From: a virus
Virus record (IMG/VR): IMGVR_UViG_3300033145_000588
Span: 1 to 44,974 of that record
DNA: 44,974 nucleotides
Strand: one strand, 5' to 3'
Shown: piece by piece, positions 7,185 through 14,928 of the stretch
Numbering within the stretch: the stretch's first letter is position 1
How the letters are laid out: every line of letters starts with the position of its first letter
Made by a program: the position numbers and the translations under genes
Notes under the pieces: model-generated
Told to the model about the DNA's origin: nothing
Databases searched by the model: none
The model's input: only the letters and a program-made list of their open reading frames with translations

Positions 7185-7979
7185 TCATTTTTTCTTTAAA
7201 TCTAAACTTTGTTTTGTTGGAACCATACGCCTTTCAACTATTGAATGACCGTATGGTGGAATAACACCCCTTGCTTTTTGTTCAGCAGTTAGTTTTTTAC
7301 TTCTAACCCATACGTTAACATACCAATCGTAAGGTTTTATGACATGTTGCGATATGGCATCTCGCATCTCCTGTCTTGATATTTTATCCAATATCCAAAA
7401 GAACGGGTCACGATATGCAGTATCCAAGTACAGTATATACAGCAAAAACTCGAATAGAGGAAAGGTTCTATTGTACTCTTTTTCGTCAAAACCATCCTTC
7501 ATCGCATCTGATGTGATGCCATGTATAAACGATATTGATTCATTGCTACAATTAAACAGTAAGTCATGTGCCATATTCAACGCATGTATCCTTTCTTTAA
7601 ATATTTTATCTGATGTTTTAAGTAGTATCTTGAGCATTGCTTTTTCTAATGGATTGAAACTTTTGTGCTTCTCTATATTGACATCATAACCGTATAGTTG
7701 TGTTAATATTTTAGATAGCACGCTAGCATACTTTTCATTCCTACAGCATACGGCTAAACCCACACTCATTGTGGCTTTTATCATTTTTTTCTGCCAAGGG
7801 TTAGTTATCTGGTCGGCAGCATAATATATCACAGTAATCAGTTTGCCTACCTCTATATTGGGATGAGAAAGTAAGTAGTCATAACACGATGCTGAATCCA
7901 AGCCAGCGATACGCAACGGTATTGACTTGGTTAAACATCGCATTATGCTTTTTTCACGTTCAAGATTACTAATATCCAT
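7185..7979 (-). CDS. Unknown helical protein of head operon
   Basis: This 264-residue, largely alpha-helical protein lies between the coiled-coil protein and the protease. It contains an aromatic segment 'FPLFEFLLYILYLDTAYRDP' and a basic C-terminus. No catalytic motif is visible. Position suggests a morphogenesis or minor head role. Confidence 0.6.
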   Translation of the reverse strand: MDISNLEREKSIMRCLTKSIPLRIAGLDSASCYDYLLSHPNIEVGKLITVIYYAADQITNPWQKKMIKATMSVGLAVCCRNEKYASVLSKILTQLYGYDVNIEKHKSFNPLEKAMLKILLKTSDKIFKERIHALNMAHDLLFNCSNESISFIHGITSDAMKDGFDEKEYNRTFPLFEFLLYILYLDTAYRDPFFWILDKISRQEMRDAISQHVIKPYDWYVNVWVRSKKLTAEQKARGVIPPYGHSIVERRMVPTKQSLDLKKK

Positions 7980-7984
7980 TGTAT

Positions 7985-8737
7985 CTACTTTTTAGTTGTT
8001 TTAGTTGGATTGCATGATTTATATTTACATGCATTTTCGTGTTTTTTATCTGGTGCTGTTAACTTTGTTTTGCCAGCAGTGACTAGTGCCTCTGCCTCTT
8101 TGATATTCTTTTCAGCTTTTTCATCTATCTTTGATTTGATTGATTTAATGTAATCTTTATCTTCCGATGTCAGCTTGTCAATTTCTTTTTCAAATAGGAA
8201 TTGTTCAGTTTCACCAGATTTAATAGCACTCCTATCACCACGTATTTTAGATAGGTCTTTTTTCGGTGCATGAACTAACAGTTGGTCAATCATGGTTCTC
8301 AGATTAATCAAACTGTCAACATACTCATCATATCGTTGTGAAAGTTGTTTCCTTGAAATTTTATTTGCTTCTACCAGTAATCCAACTTCATCTTTAATTT
8401 TTGTTGCAACATCTTTCATATTTTCCAATGGAAGATATAAATTAGATGTTATTTTTTGCATCGCTGGACCTTTGATTTTACCAGTTAACATCTGTTTGGC
8501 GACATCGCCACCTTTATCAATACTCATATCTGTATCAATGCACTGCTTCAATAAGCTGGCAACATTATTGCTTAACGTCACCATTTCTTTGATTCTATTA
8601 ACGTCAGAGTTGTTCACTGTTCGTACTGGATAGTTTTTAAGTAGTGTTTCTTTTGTCACAAGTGGCTTTGGTGTTGGCTTTGGTTTTGTAGTTTTGACAG
8701 GTGCTACATTGGCACGCTGTCTATTCCCCTTCGCCAT
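7985..8737 (-). CDS. Lysine-rich coiled-coil protein of head operon
   Basis: This 250-residue protein has a Lys/Pro/Thr-rich N-terminal tail ('KTTKPKPTPKP') and long heptad-like helices over residues 60-225. GAGAGGT lies ahead of the ATG. It could be a scaffold or minor head component. The composition alone does not decide. Confidence 0.6.
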   Translation of the reverse strand: MAKGNRQRANVAPVKTTKPKPTPKPLVTKETLLKNYPVRTVNNSDVNRIKEMVTLSNNVASLLKQCIDTDMSIDKGGDVAKQMLTGKIKGPAMQKITSNLYLPLENMKDVATKIKDEVGLLVEANKISRKQLSQRYDEYVDSLINLRTMIDQLLVHAPKKDLSKIRGDRSAIKSGETEQFLFEKEIDKLTSEDKDYIKSIKSKIDEKAEKNIKEAEALVTAGKTKLTAPDKKHENACKYKSCNPTKTTKK

Positions 8738-8743
8738 ACTGAA

Positions 8744-8902
8744 CTACCTCTCGTTAAGATACTTAGTCAGGTGTTTCACTTGTTCTTCGTTGAAAGCAAT
8801 CTTCTGGTCGCCATCAACGACATACATTATGCCTTTGTCCCAATCTTCTTTGATTGATGGGCAGCACTTAGCACCACCACACATACGTATTACTTCACTC
8901 AT
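8744..8902 (-). CDS. Small protein with CGG-x3-CC motif
   Basis: This 52-residue protein (MSEVIRMCGGAKCCPSIKED...) has three cysteines near the N-terminus and a predicted beta-strand then helix. It starts 18 bases after the tRNA-like minihelix with AGAGGTAA as ribosome binding site, and lies between the gp10-like gene and the coiled-coil gene. The cysteines suggest metal binding. Function unknown. Confidence 0.65.
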   Translation of the reverse strand: MSEVIRMCGGAKCCPSIKEDWDKGIMYVVDGDQKIAFNEEQVKHLTKYLNER

Positions 8903-8920
8903 TTTATATTACCTCTTTAA

Positions 8921-8964
8921 TCAAAAGCCAAGGATTTGAACCTTGAGTAAAACCTTTACTTTTG
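8921..8964 (-). ncRNA. tRNA-like acceptor/T-arm minihelix
   Basis: On the minus strand CAAAAGT pairs with GCTTTTG (7 bp), and the inner arm CAAGG-TTCAAAT-CCTTG is a perfect consensus T arm followed by A in the discriminator position. Only 12 nt replace the D and anticodon arms. It overlaps the stop codon of the gp10-like gene. It could be a deleted tRNA or a minimal substrate for tRNA 3' processing. A second, shorter hairpin (AGTAAA/TTTACT) competes with the acceptor. Confidence 0.45.
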
Positions 8965-9351
8965 GAATCCTACAAATACTCTTCGTATGTACTCTGGAAA
9001 CTCGTTATTCATAACGAACACAGCAGGTCGCATAAACGGTCTAAATGCTGATTTTCCAGATGTGCTAATTACAGGTTTTGGGTTTTCTGGTGTTCCAGCA
9101 GGCATGTACTTAGTGCCATACTCCTGATAAATTGCCCAAGGAACATCAACGATTATTTTAAACCTGTTTTTACCTACCTTTTCATATCTTATTGAGTGCA
9201 TCATTTCGCCAGATGCTACAGCAGCATATTGTCGCATAAGTGAAACAGTATCACGTACTATATCCTCATGCATTTTGTTTAGTTCTGCATCACTGGATAC
9301 CTTGCGATTAAAGTTAATCGCCTGTCTTAATCCTGTAACCATCAGTGGCAT
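8956..9351 (-). CDS. HK97 gp10-like neck/tail completion protein
   Basis: This 131-residue protein has the family pattern 'VPWAIYQEYGTKYMPAG' followed by 'FRPFMRPAV' and an amphipathic helical N-terminus. Such proteins join head and tail. It starts by TAATG overlap with the portal gene. It is earlier in the operon than the usual position after the capsid gene. Confidence 0.72.
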   Translation of the reverse strand: MPLMVTGLRQAINFNRKVSSDAELNKMHEDIVRDTVSLMRQYAAVASGEMMHSIRYEKVGKNRFKIIVDVPWAIYQEYGTKYMPAGTPENPKPVISTSGKSAFRPFMRPAVFVMNNEFPEYIRRVFVGFQK

Positions 9352-10907
9352 TACTTTTCTTCCTTACCGAATAAATCATCTTGCTCTTCGATAACCTTGT
9401 CGCCTATTGCACGGTCTAATCTTGCCTGTTCCTGTTGTTTCCGCTTGTCAATCATTTCTTGCCTGAGTTGAAAAACATCGGATGATGCTTTCTTTGGTTT
9501 TTTCTCTGAATCCTTTATTGGTTTTCTAACAATAGGGTTTTCTTTGTCCTTTTTCTCATTTATGACAGGTGCAACCACTTTCGGTGCTTTAATTTTTTTA
9601 CTTGGGTCAAGATAAATGACACCCTTGTTCATCATTTGCCTTGCTTCCTCTTGGCTAATGATTGGTGGATTTGTACCCATAAGTATCATAATAGTTGCAG
9701 CACGCTTACCGAGCAACTCTGATTCTGCAAGTTCCCCAACATAAATATCATTCCACACTGGATTATACTTAAATTCCTTTTGTTTTCCGCTTGAATTTTT
9801 ATATCCAGCGAACACTTCGGTATACATCTGTTTAACTTGTGGACTATCGAGTAATTCCTGTTTATCCTTAACATCACGATAATAGTCACTGTACCCTGTT
9901 TCAGCACCAGTGACCTTCCCTATTTGAACGCCTAATAATACCTGTGTCGGCATTACAAATACAGAAGCAATCGCAAGTATGAGATAGTTATAGAACTCCT
10001 TTGGGTCAATCGCTGTTGGATTGTGGATTTTTAACTTCCATTTATCGCTGTTTGCATAAAAGTTGGGATGTGTTGCCATCTGTTTCAATACTTCTTTTCT
10101 TTCATTTGGTTGCATACCCTCTTTTGTTATTTCATGCACACCATGACTAAACCACTTAAGAATCTCACCAGTTGCAATATCTATATCTTTCTCCGATGAT
10201 ATAATATTACGCAACATGTCAACTTTTGAAATACCAAGTTTTGAAAATGGCAGTTGGTCATCTTTGAAGTGCATAACACGACTAGGATGAATATACATTT
10301 CAACGCCAGTTTTTTTATTCTGATAGAAGAAATGCTGAATACCTTTATCTTTAAACTGTTTGCCTTTTCTAGCATTTTTCTCACTTAGGTATTTGACCTC
10401 TGATAAATTCTCAGGGTCCATTAACTCCAAATTTCTAAGTGCAGCACCTTTTGGTGGTGGCAACTCAAAATCAATCACTTCTTTCTTACCGACTTTTTTT
10501 GTTACATCACCAGCGTATTTTTTAAGAATGAAACCGTCACCGTATATGTCAGCACATATGCTGGCTATAACGAACTTAAACTTCGGGTCGGCTCTATTAT
10601 CAAATAATCTAATTATTGTCGCATCCGCTTTTGATGGGGGTTCACGTGTATTTATATTCTCAAATTCAAACCATGAACGAAATCTATCGAGATTTTTCTT
10701 TTTTGTAGCTTTCATAAAGAACGGTGCGACTAACGCAAGTTCACGCCTAAACTCTGGCGACATTTTCATGTCAGATGACCACTTGTTTCCAAAATCGTAA
10801 TCATCAGCTTTGAATGCCTTTTCATCAGCTTTTGATGTACTAGCTGATGTTGATTTACGAACATATGCATTAAGGAACGCATCATATTTATCTAACAGAG
10901 TTGCCAT
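9351..10907 (-). CDS. Portal protein
   Basis: This 518-residue protein follows the large terminase. I chose the ATG at 10907 because AAGGTGA lies just upstream; the longer frame would overlap the terminase. It has a portal-like core ('ASICADIYGDGFILKKYAGD', 'IHPSRVMHFKDDQLP'). The stem/wing region 'FVMPTQVLLGVQIGKVTGAETGYSDYY' is typical of this family. The C-terminus is lysine-rich and probably disordered. It forms the dodecameric DNA channel at the capsid vertex. Confidence 0.88.
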   Translation of the reverse strand: MATLLDKYDAFLNAYVRKSTSASTSKADEKAFKADDYDFGNKWSSDMKMSPEFRRELALVAPFFMKATKKKNLDRFRSWFEFENINTREPPSKADATIIRLFDNRADPKFKFVIASICADIYGDGFILKKYAGDVTKKVGKKEVIDFELPPPKGAALRNLELMDPENLSEVKYLSEKNARKGKQFKDKGIQHFFYQNKKTGVEMYIHPSRVMHFKDDQLPFSKLGISKVDMLRNIISSEKDIDIATGEILKWFSHGVHEITKEGMQPNERKEVLKQMATHPNFYANSDKWKLKIHNPTAIDPKEFYNYLILAIASVFVMPTQVLLGVQIGKVTGAETGYSDYYRDVKDKQELLDSPQVKQMYTEVFAGYKNSSGKQKEFKYNPVWNDIYVGELAESELLGKRAATIMILMGTNPPIISQEEARQMMNKGVIYLDPSKKIKAPKVVAPVINEKKDKENPIVRKPIKDSEKKPKKASSDVFQLRQEMIDKRKQQEQARLDRAIGDKVIEEQDDLFGKEEK

Positions 10908-10911
10908 ATAT

Positions 10912-12192
10912 TCACCTTCTTTTCCACCATCCAAAGCCAAAACCAACATCATCGACATATGGTGAATAATCAGTTACACCATATCGCAAGGCATCGGGTG
11001 CGTGGTCATCTTGTTTAATCACGATTTCCGTACCTGGCTTATATCTGTAACCTTGAAGTTCTAGTATTAACCTGTAACATGAACTGTCTATGTATATATC
11101 ATTACCTACGAATATTGACTTCAACTTGGCGATACCATTTTCAACGTCATTGTACCCACCAGTAACAGGCACACCCCTATCTTGAATCTGTTGTATTAAA
11201 TCAGATGCAGCAGGGTCAACATACACATTCTTAAACTTGTAATCTTTGTGTAGTTCTGCTACTTGTTCAGATAGCGTTGAAGTTGTTACCATTGTCTTAT
11301 AATCTTCTCGTTTAACTACAAGTTTGTTACTTTCGGTAATCCCCATCACCAAGACACAATGGGGTGTGTTTAATCCCCAATCAATACCGCATATATGGTA
11401 TTTAACTGGTAAATCTTTGAAATTGCCAACATGCCTGGTCGGATTGAACTCCTTGTAGACCTGACCCTCAAACATTCCCCAAATACCACTGAGGTATCTA
11501 CGTTTCCAATCTTCATCCCATGTGGATTCTATTCTACCGATATACCGTTCATAGTGTGGCAATAATTTATTATCATATGTTGTTGTAGATACAAAGTGAA
11601 AGTCACTCTGTCTTGTATCTTCATGTATGAAATACTTATGAATCCAATGCAATTCGCTGCCAGGATTCGTTGTTAATAGTATAAATGGATTCTTCAAGTT
11701 TTTAGTACCTGATAATCTACCAAACAACTGACGAAACACATTCTCAGCAATATCAACAGGTTCATCCAATCCAACGAAATCAAGCGTATACCCTGCCAGC
11801 TTTCTTTCTTCATCACAAGAACGGAACTGAATGATTGAGCCGTTGTACGCTTCCCATTCCATATTACCAGCAGTTGTAATTACTCTTTTTGTCAGATTCA
11901 GATTTATGCCATTTTTGTTGAGTTTGTCTTGGTATTTGTCTAATTCCTCTCTAAATAGAGAAAACACAACCGATTTCAGTTGCGTATGCGTTTGTGAACC
12001 CAATACCCCTTTAACACCAGGGTTTTCTAAACATATCTTAATGACAGCGTGAACAAGCAATAAAGTTTTACCAGCACGAAACGCACCAGAATACAATACC
12101 CCTGCATTGTTATATATTGCACCCATTACTTCAATTTGTGGGGGTAAAAATAATCGTGGCGAATGAATTTCGATAACTTTATCAATTTGCAT
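10912..12192 (-). CDS. terL: Terminase large subunit
   Basis: This 426-residue packaging motor begins the late block. The ATPase half shows Walker A 'GAFRAGKT' and Walker B 'LDFVGLDEP'. The nuclease half has 'HICGIDWGLN', 'VYVDPAASDL' and 'DDHAPDALRYG', giving the metal-binding aspartates. I prefer the ATG at 12192. A GTG at 12201 is possible, neither has a ribosome binding site, and an AT-rich TATA-like stretch lies about 22 nt upstream, so the message may be leaderless. The gene faces the early block. Confidence 0.93.
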   Translation of the reverse strand: MQIDKVIEIHSPRLFLPPQIEVMGAIYNNAGVLYSGAFRAGKTLLLVHAVIKICLENPGVKGVLGSQTHTQLKSVVFSLFREELDKYQDKLNKNGINLNLTKRVITTAGNMEWEAYNGSIIQFRSCDEERKLAGYTLDFVGLDEPVDIAENVFRQLFGRLSGTKNLKNPFILLTTNPGSELHWIHKYFIHEDTRQSDFHFVSTTTYDNKLLPHYERYIGRIESTWDEDWKRRYLSGIWGMFEGQVYKEFNPTRHVGNFKDLPVKYHICGIDWGLNTPHCVLVMGITESNKLVVKREDYKTMVTTSTLSEQVAELHKDYKFKNVYVDPAASDLIQQIQDRGVPVTGGYNDVENGIAKLKSIFVGNDIYIDSSCYRLILELQGYRYKPGTEIVIKQDDHAPDALRYGVTDYSPYVDDVGFGFGWWKRR

Positions 12193-12249
12193 AGCTAACA
12201 CTAAATAAAAATATAATTATTTATTGTTAGTTATTAATATGTTGCTCAT

Positions 12250-12259
12250 AGTATATAAA
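12250..12259 (+). promoter_or_regulatory. Archaeal TATA box of the early block
   Basis: AGTATATAAA occurs here and again at 19221 and 20521. The distance to the ATG at 12284 (about 25 nt from the TATA box) places transcription start at or next to the start codon, suggesting a leaderless message. The palindromic TATATA may also serve the divergent terminase gene. Confidence 0.65.
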
Positions 12260-12283
12260 GGTTTCGGTTCAAGTTTTGAAACG

Positions 12284-12550
12284 ATGCATTTATATACCAC
12301 GAACAACAAAGTAGTAACTGTTGATTCAATGGATTATACTAAAAATATGAATAAGATACCATATGAAGAGTATGGTGATATGATTTACTCTGGTGAGTTA
12401 ACTGTACTTAGAGTTAACTACGAAAATGGATATACTATTGTATCAGATTCAGAAGGACAGCTTTGGAAGGTGACATGCAATATGACAGATTATAGTGCAA
12501 ATATCCGTATTGGTGGTGCATTTGCAGTATTAACAAAGGTGAATGAATGA
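12284..12550 (+). CDS. Unknown first gene of early block
   Basis: This 88-residue, beta-rich, soluble protein has no familiar motif. An upstream ATG at 12224 is in frame, but the TATA box at 12250 lies downstream of it, so the ATG at 12284 is the likelier leaderless start. It overlaps the next gene by ATGA. Confidence 0.6.
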   Translation: MHLYTTNNKVVTVDSMDYTKNMNKIPYEEYGDMIYSGELTVLRVNYENGYTIVSDSEGQLWKVTCNMTDYSANIRIGGAFAVLTKVNE

Positions 12551-12819
12551 TATTGACATTCCCCAACGCAAAGTTTTTCGTTGTCGTGGCACTGGATGCT
12601 AACGAAGTAATAATGACACTACATCGATTAATGCATAGGATGTCTTTATATAAAACAATCGTAGTTACTATTGAACGATTTGATGAAATGGGAAAATGGA
12701 CAAATAAATATACACTAATTTTACTGACATCCAGAAAACACTTAACATCAAAAGAGATTTCTACACTATTTAGCGATTTAAAAAAGAAAAAAAAAGGTGG
12801 TTCATATGTCACGGGGTAG
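12547..12819 (+). CDS. Unknown 90-residue protein
   Basis: The start overlaps the previous stop (ATGA). The protein has a beta-strand N-terminus ('FPNAKFFVVVALDANEV') and a lysine-rich end ('LKKKKKGG') that overlaps the next gene. It resembles no family I can name. Confidence 0.55.
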   Translation: MILTFPNAKFFVVVALDANEVIMTLHRLMHRMSLYKTIVVTIERFDEMGKWTNKYTLILLTSRKHLTSKEISTLFSDLKKKKKGGSYVTG

Positions 12820-13375
12820 AAAAGGTAACGAAAAAACCATAAAGAAGTTTTTAGCCAAAGCACTAAAAAATAAGAACTTTGATGTTTACAATTCGGCAGG
12901 TAAACCTAGTCCTAGTAAGCTACTGGCTTTATTACAAAACCAAACTGGCATAAAAATAACAAGGCAAACAATGTCAAAGTATCTTTCAGATGATTTAGAG
13001 CCATACCTTGCAGATGTTGATTTTTCACAGAATAATAAGATAAAAGAGATAACAGAAGCTATGGGAGTAGCAAAGGAGTTATACAATAGTGAAGAAACTA
13101 GACCAGGAGATAAAACCAAAGCACTTAACTCATGGAAAGCGTTAAATCAGCAGCTAATTGATTATGAAAAACATCTACGTGAACTAGAAATGAGAAAGAT
13201 GGAAGCGAAAAAGCCAAACTATCTGATACAGATACGAGCAGCTTCCGCAGAGTACAAGTGTCTTGAATGTGGCTTTACATGTTATATTGAATATGATGAT
13301 GGAAAAAAATGTTGGGTTAAAGTTGGAGATAATGAAGATGACGAAACTGAAAGCATTGAAAAAGAAAGCGAATGA
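12806..13375 (+). CDS. Small terminase subunit candidate with zinc ribbon
   Basis: This 189-residue protein starts at the ATG at 12806 after GGTGG. Residues about 5-65 are basic and contain a helix-turn-helix-like region ('LALLQNQTGIKITRQTMSKYL'). A long helical middle (75-145) suits oligomerisation, and the end has a partial zinc ribbon ('YKCLECGFTCYIEYDDGKKC'). Its closeness to the large terminase and this layout suit a DNA-recognising small terminase, but it is transcribed with the early genes. A regulator is an alternative. Confidence 0.45.
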   Translation: MSRGRKGNEKTIKKFLAKALKNKNFDVYNSAGKPSPSKLLALLQNQTGIKITRQTMSKYLSDDLEPYLADVDFSQNNKIKEITEAMGVAKELYNSEETRPGDKTKALNSWKALNQQLIDYEKHLRELEMRKMEAKKPNYLIQIRAASAEYKCLECGFTCYIEYDDGKKCWVKVGDNEDDETESIEKESE

Positions 13376-13595
13376 TGTTATACAATGGATACATTGGTTC
13401 ATGCCAGTGAGTAGACGAACATTTTATCGTCAAAATGCAGCAATGGTCGTTGTATTGGAATCACATAAAGAATTTCAGATGATAAATAGACAGGATATAA
13501 TGATGCTGGCAAAACAAATGGTGGCAAAACAAGCAGCAAAGGAACAACAAACAACCACTGAGCCAGCAAAGAAAAAAGATATGATGTACGGGTAG
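13338..13595 (+). CDS. Unknown basic 85-residue protein
   Basis: It overlaps the end of the previous gene. GGAG lies about 9 nt before this ATG, and an ATG at 13332 is also possible. The protein is helical and basic, with methionine- and glutamine-rich middle and C-terminal parts. 'FMPVSRRTFYRQ' could be a DNA-recognition helix, but this is only suggestive. Confidence 0.5.
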   Translation: MTKLKALKKKANDVIQWIHWFMPVSRRTFYRQNAAMVVVLESHKEFQMINRQDIMMLAKQMVAKQAAKEQQTTTEPAKKKDMMYG

Positions 13596-13599
13596 TTCT

Positions 13600-13935
13600 A
13601 TGACAAACAAAAGAGTGGGGAATAGGGAAGCTGTGAACAAATATAGAAAAACGGAAAAGGGCAAAAAAACACGTAGACTTTCAGAAATACGATACGACCA
13701 TTCAGAGAAGGGTAGAATACGTGATAATAGAACACAAGCAAAGAGAAATCGTAATTTTGGATGGATTCAAATGTTCGATAATCCATTTGATAACTCCGAA
13801 ATTGTTCATTGGCATCATATTACAGATGCATATGTGGTAGCATTGCCACGTGATTTGCATTTACAGTATTTGGGTAAATTCCACAGGGAGAAAACTATGG
13901 AGATAGTTAAACAGATTTATTTGGATGGTGAATAA
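13600..13935 (+). CDS. HNH-like nuclease candidate
   Basis: The first 55 of 111 residues are very basic with repeat-like 'KTEKGKKTRRLSEIRYDHSE KG'. The C-terminal half has 'NSEIVHWHHITDAYVVALPR' followed by 'DLHLQYLGKFHREK', giving the paired histidines and later histidines of compact HNH domains. No zinc-binding cysteines are present. It lies among small early genes and is a possible mobile endonuclease. Confidence 0.55.
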   Translation: MTNKRVGNREAVNKYRKTEKGKKTRRLSEIRYDHSEKGRIRDNRTQAKRNRNFGWIQMFDNPFDNSEIVHWHHITDAYVVALPRDLHLQYLGKFHREKTMEIVKQIYLDGE

Positions 13936-13936
13936 T

Positions 13937-14110
13937 ATGAAATGGAAAGATACCACAGACGGGAGAATGTCGATATACTATTTAGCAACATATCTCGCAG
14001 ATGATATGAAAGAAGAATCATATATCAGCAATAAAGATGCGAAAGTTAGTGATGCAGATAAAATAATAGAATTTCTAAGAGTATTAATAATAACAGAGTG
14101 GGTGAACTAA
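13937..14110 (+). CDS. Unknown 57-residue acidic protein
   Basis: GGTGA lies 6 nt before the ATG. The stop TAA overlaps the next ATG (TAATG). It contains tyrosine-rich 'MSIYYLATYLADDM' and a hydrophobic end. Function unknown. Confidence 0.55.
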   Translation: MKWKDTTDGRMSIYYLATYLADDMKEESYISNKDAKVSDADKIIEFLRVLIITEWVN

Positions 14111-14922
14111 TGGAAATAAACATGAAAACAATAAATATAAAGAGCAAAGCCGATTGGGTTCACATCATACCAATAGGTGATATACACATGGGTAATATTG
14201 GTTGTGACATACCAAAACTTAGGAAATTGGTAGATTGGATAAAAGATAAAGATAATGTATACTGGATTGGCATGGGTGACTTTTTCGATTGTATCAACTA
14301 TACGGATAAACGATTTGACCCACATACCGTAGCACCAAAATTCAGAGGACATCTTGATAATTTAATACCAATGCAAATGGCAGAGGTTGCAAAGATACTC
14401 ACACCAATCAAAGAAAAGTGCTTGGGATTACACGAAGGAAACCACGAAAGAAAAATAAGACTACATTATCATTATGACCCAATATATGAAATATGGAAGT
14501 CATTTAACATACCTAATATACCTATACTTAAAGATGCAGCAATAACACGATTACGTTTCACGTATAAAAATCATCATTCAAACACATACGACATATTCAG
14601 CATACATGGCAATGTCGGTGGAAGAAAAGGTGGTGCAAAAATAAACAGATTAGAAGATATGTGTGCAAACTTTACTGCTGATATATACCTAATGGCACAC
14701 TCCCATATCAAACTGACAGAAGCAAAAACACAACTGTACGTTAATAAGAATTTAAAGTTAAGTCGTAAAACACGCATACTCGCAGTAACAGGTTGTTTCT
14801 TAAACGGTTACATTGAAGGTTCAGGTGGCTATTGTGAACAATGGATGCTATCACCAACTAAAACTGGTGCTGTAAAAATATCAATAAAACCTTATCATGG
14901 CAACATTCACGTATCCGAGTAG
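14110..14922 (+). CDS. Metallophosphoesterase (calcineurin-like)
   Basis: This 270-residue protein carries the full metal-binding set: D24-x-H26 in 'GDIHMG', GD57 in 'GMGDFFD', 'GNHE' (110-113), H166, and H197-x-H199 in 'AHSHI'. These enzymes cut phosphoester bonds, often in nucleic acids or nucleotides. It precedes the AAA+ ATPase, so a replication or recombination role (an SbcD-like or phage-type phosphoesterase) is plausible. The start overlaps the previous stop. Confidence 0.88.
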   Translation: MEINMKTINIKSKADWVHIIPIGDIHMGNIGCDIPKLRKLVDWIKDKDNVYWIGMGDFFDCINYTDKRFDPHTVAPKFRGHLDNLIPMQMAEVAKILTPIKEKCLGLHEGNHERKIRLHYHYDPIYEIWKSFNIPNIPILKDAAITRLRFTYKNHHSNTYDIFSIHGNVGGRKGGAKINRLEDMCANFTADIYLMAHSHIKLTEAKTQLYVNKNLKLSRKTRILAVTGCFLNGYIEGSGGYCEQWMLSPTKTGAVKISIKPYHGNIHVSE

Positions 14923-14928
14923 GTCCGC

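Noticed and set aside
12435-12863. 142-residue minus-strand ORF
   Set aside because: It is antisense to two early genes with coupled starts, and its composition is that of a reverse-frame shadow.
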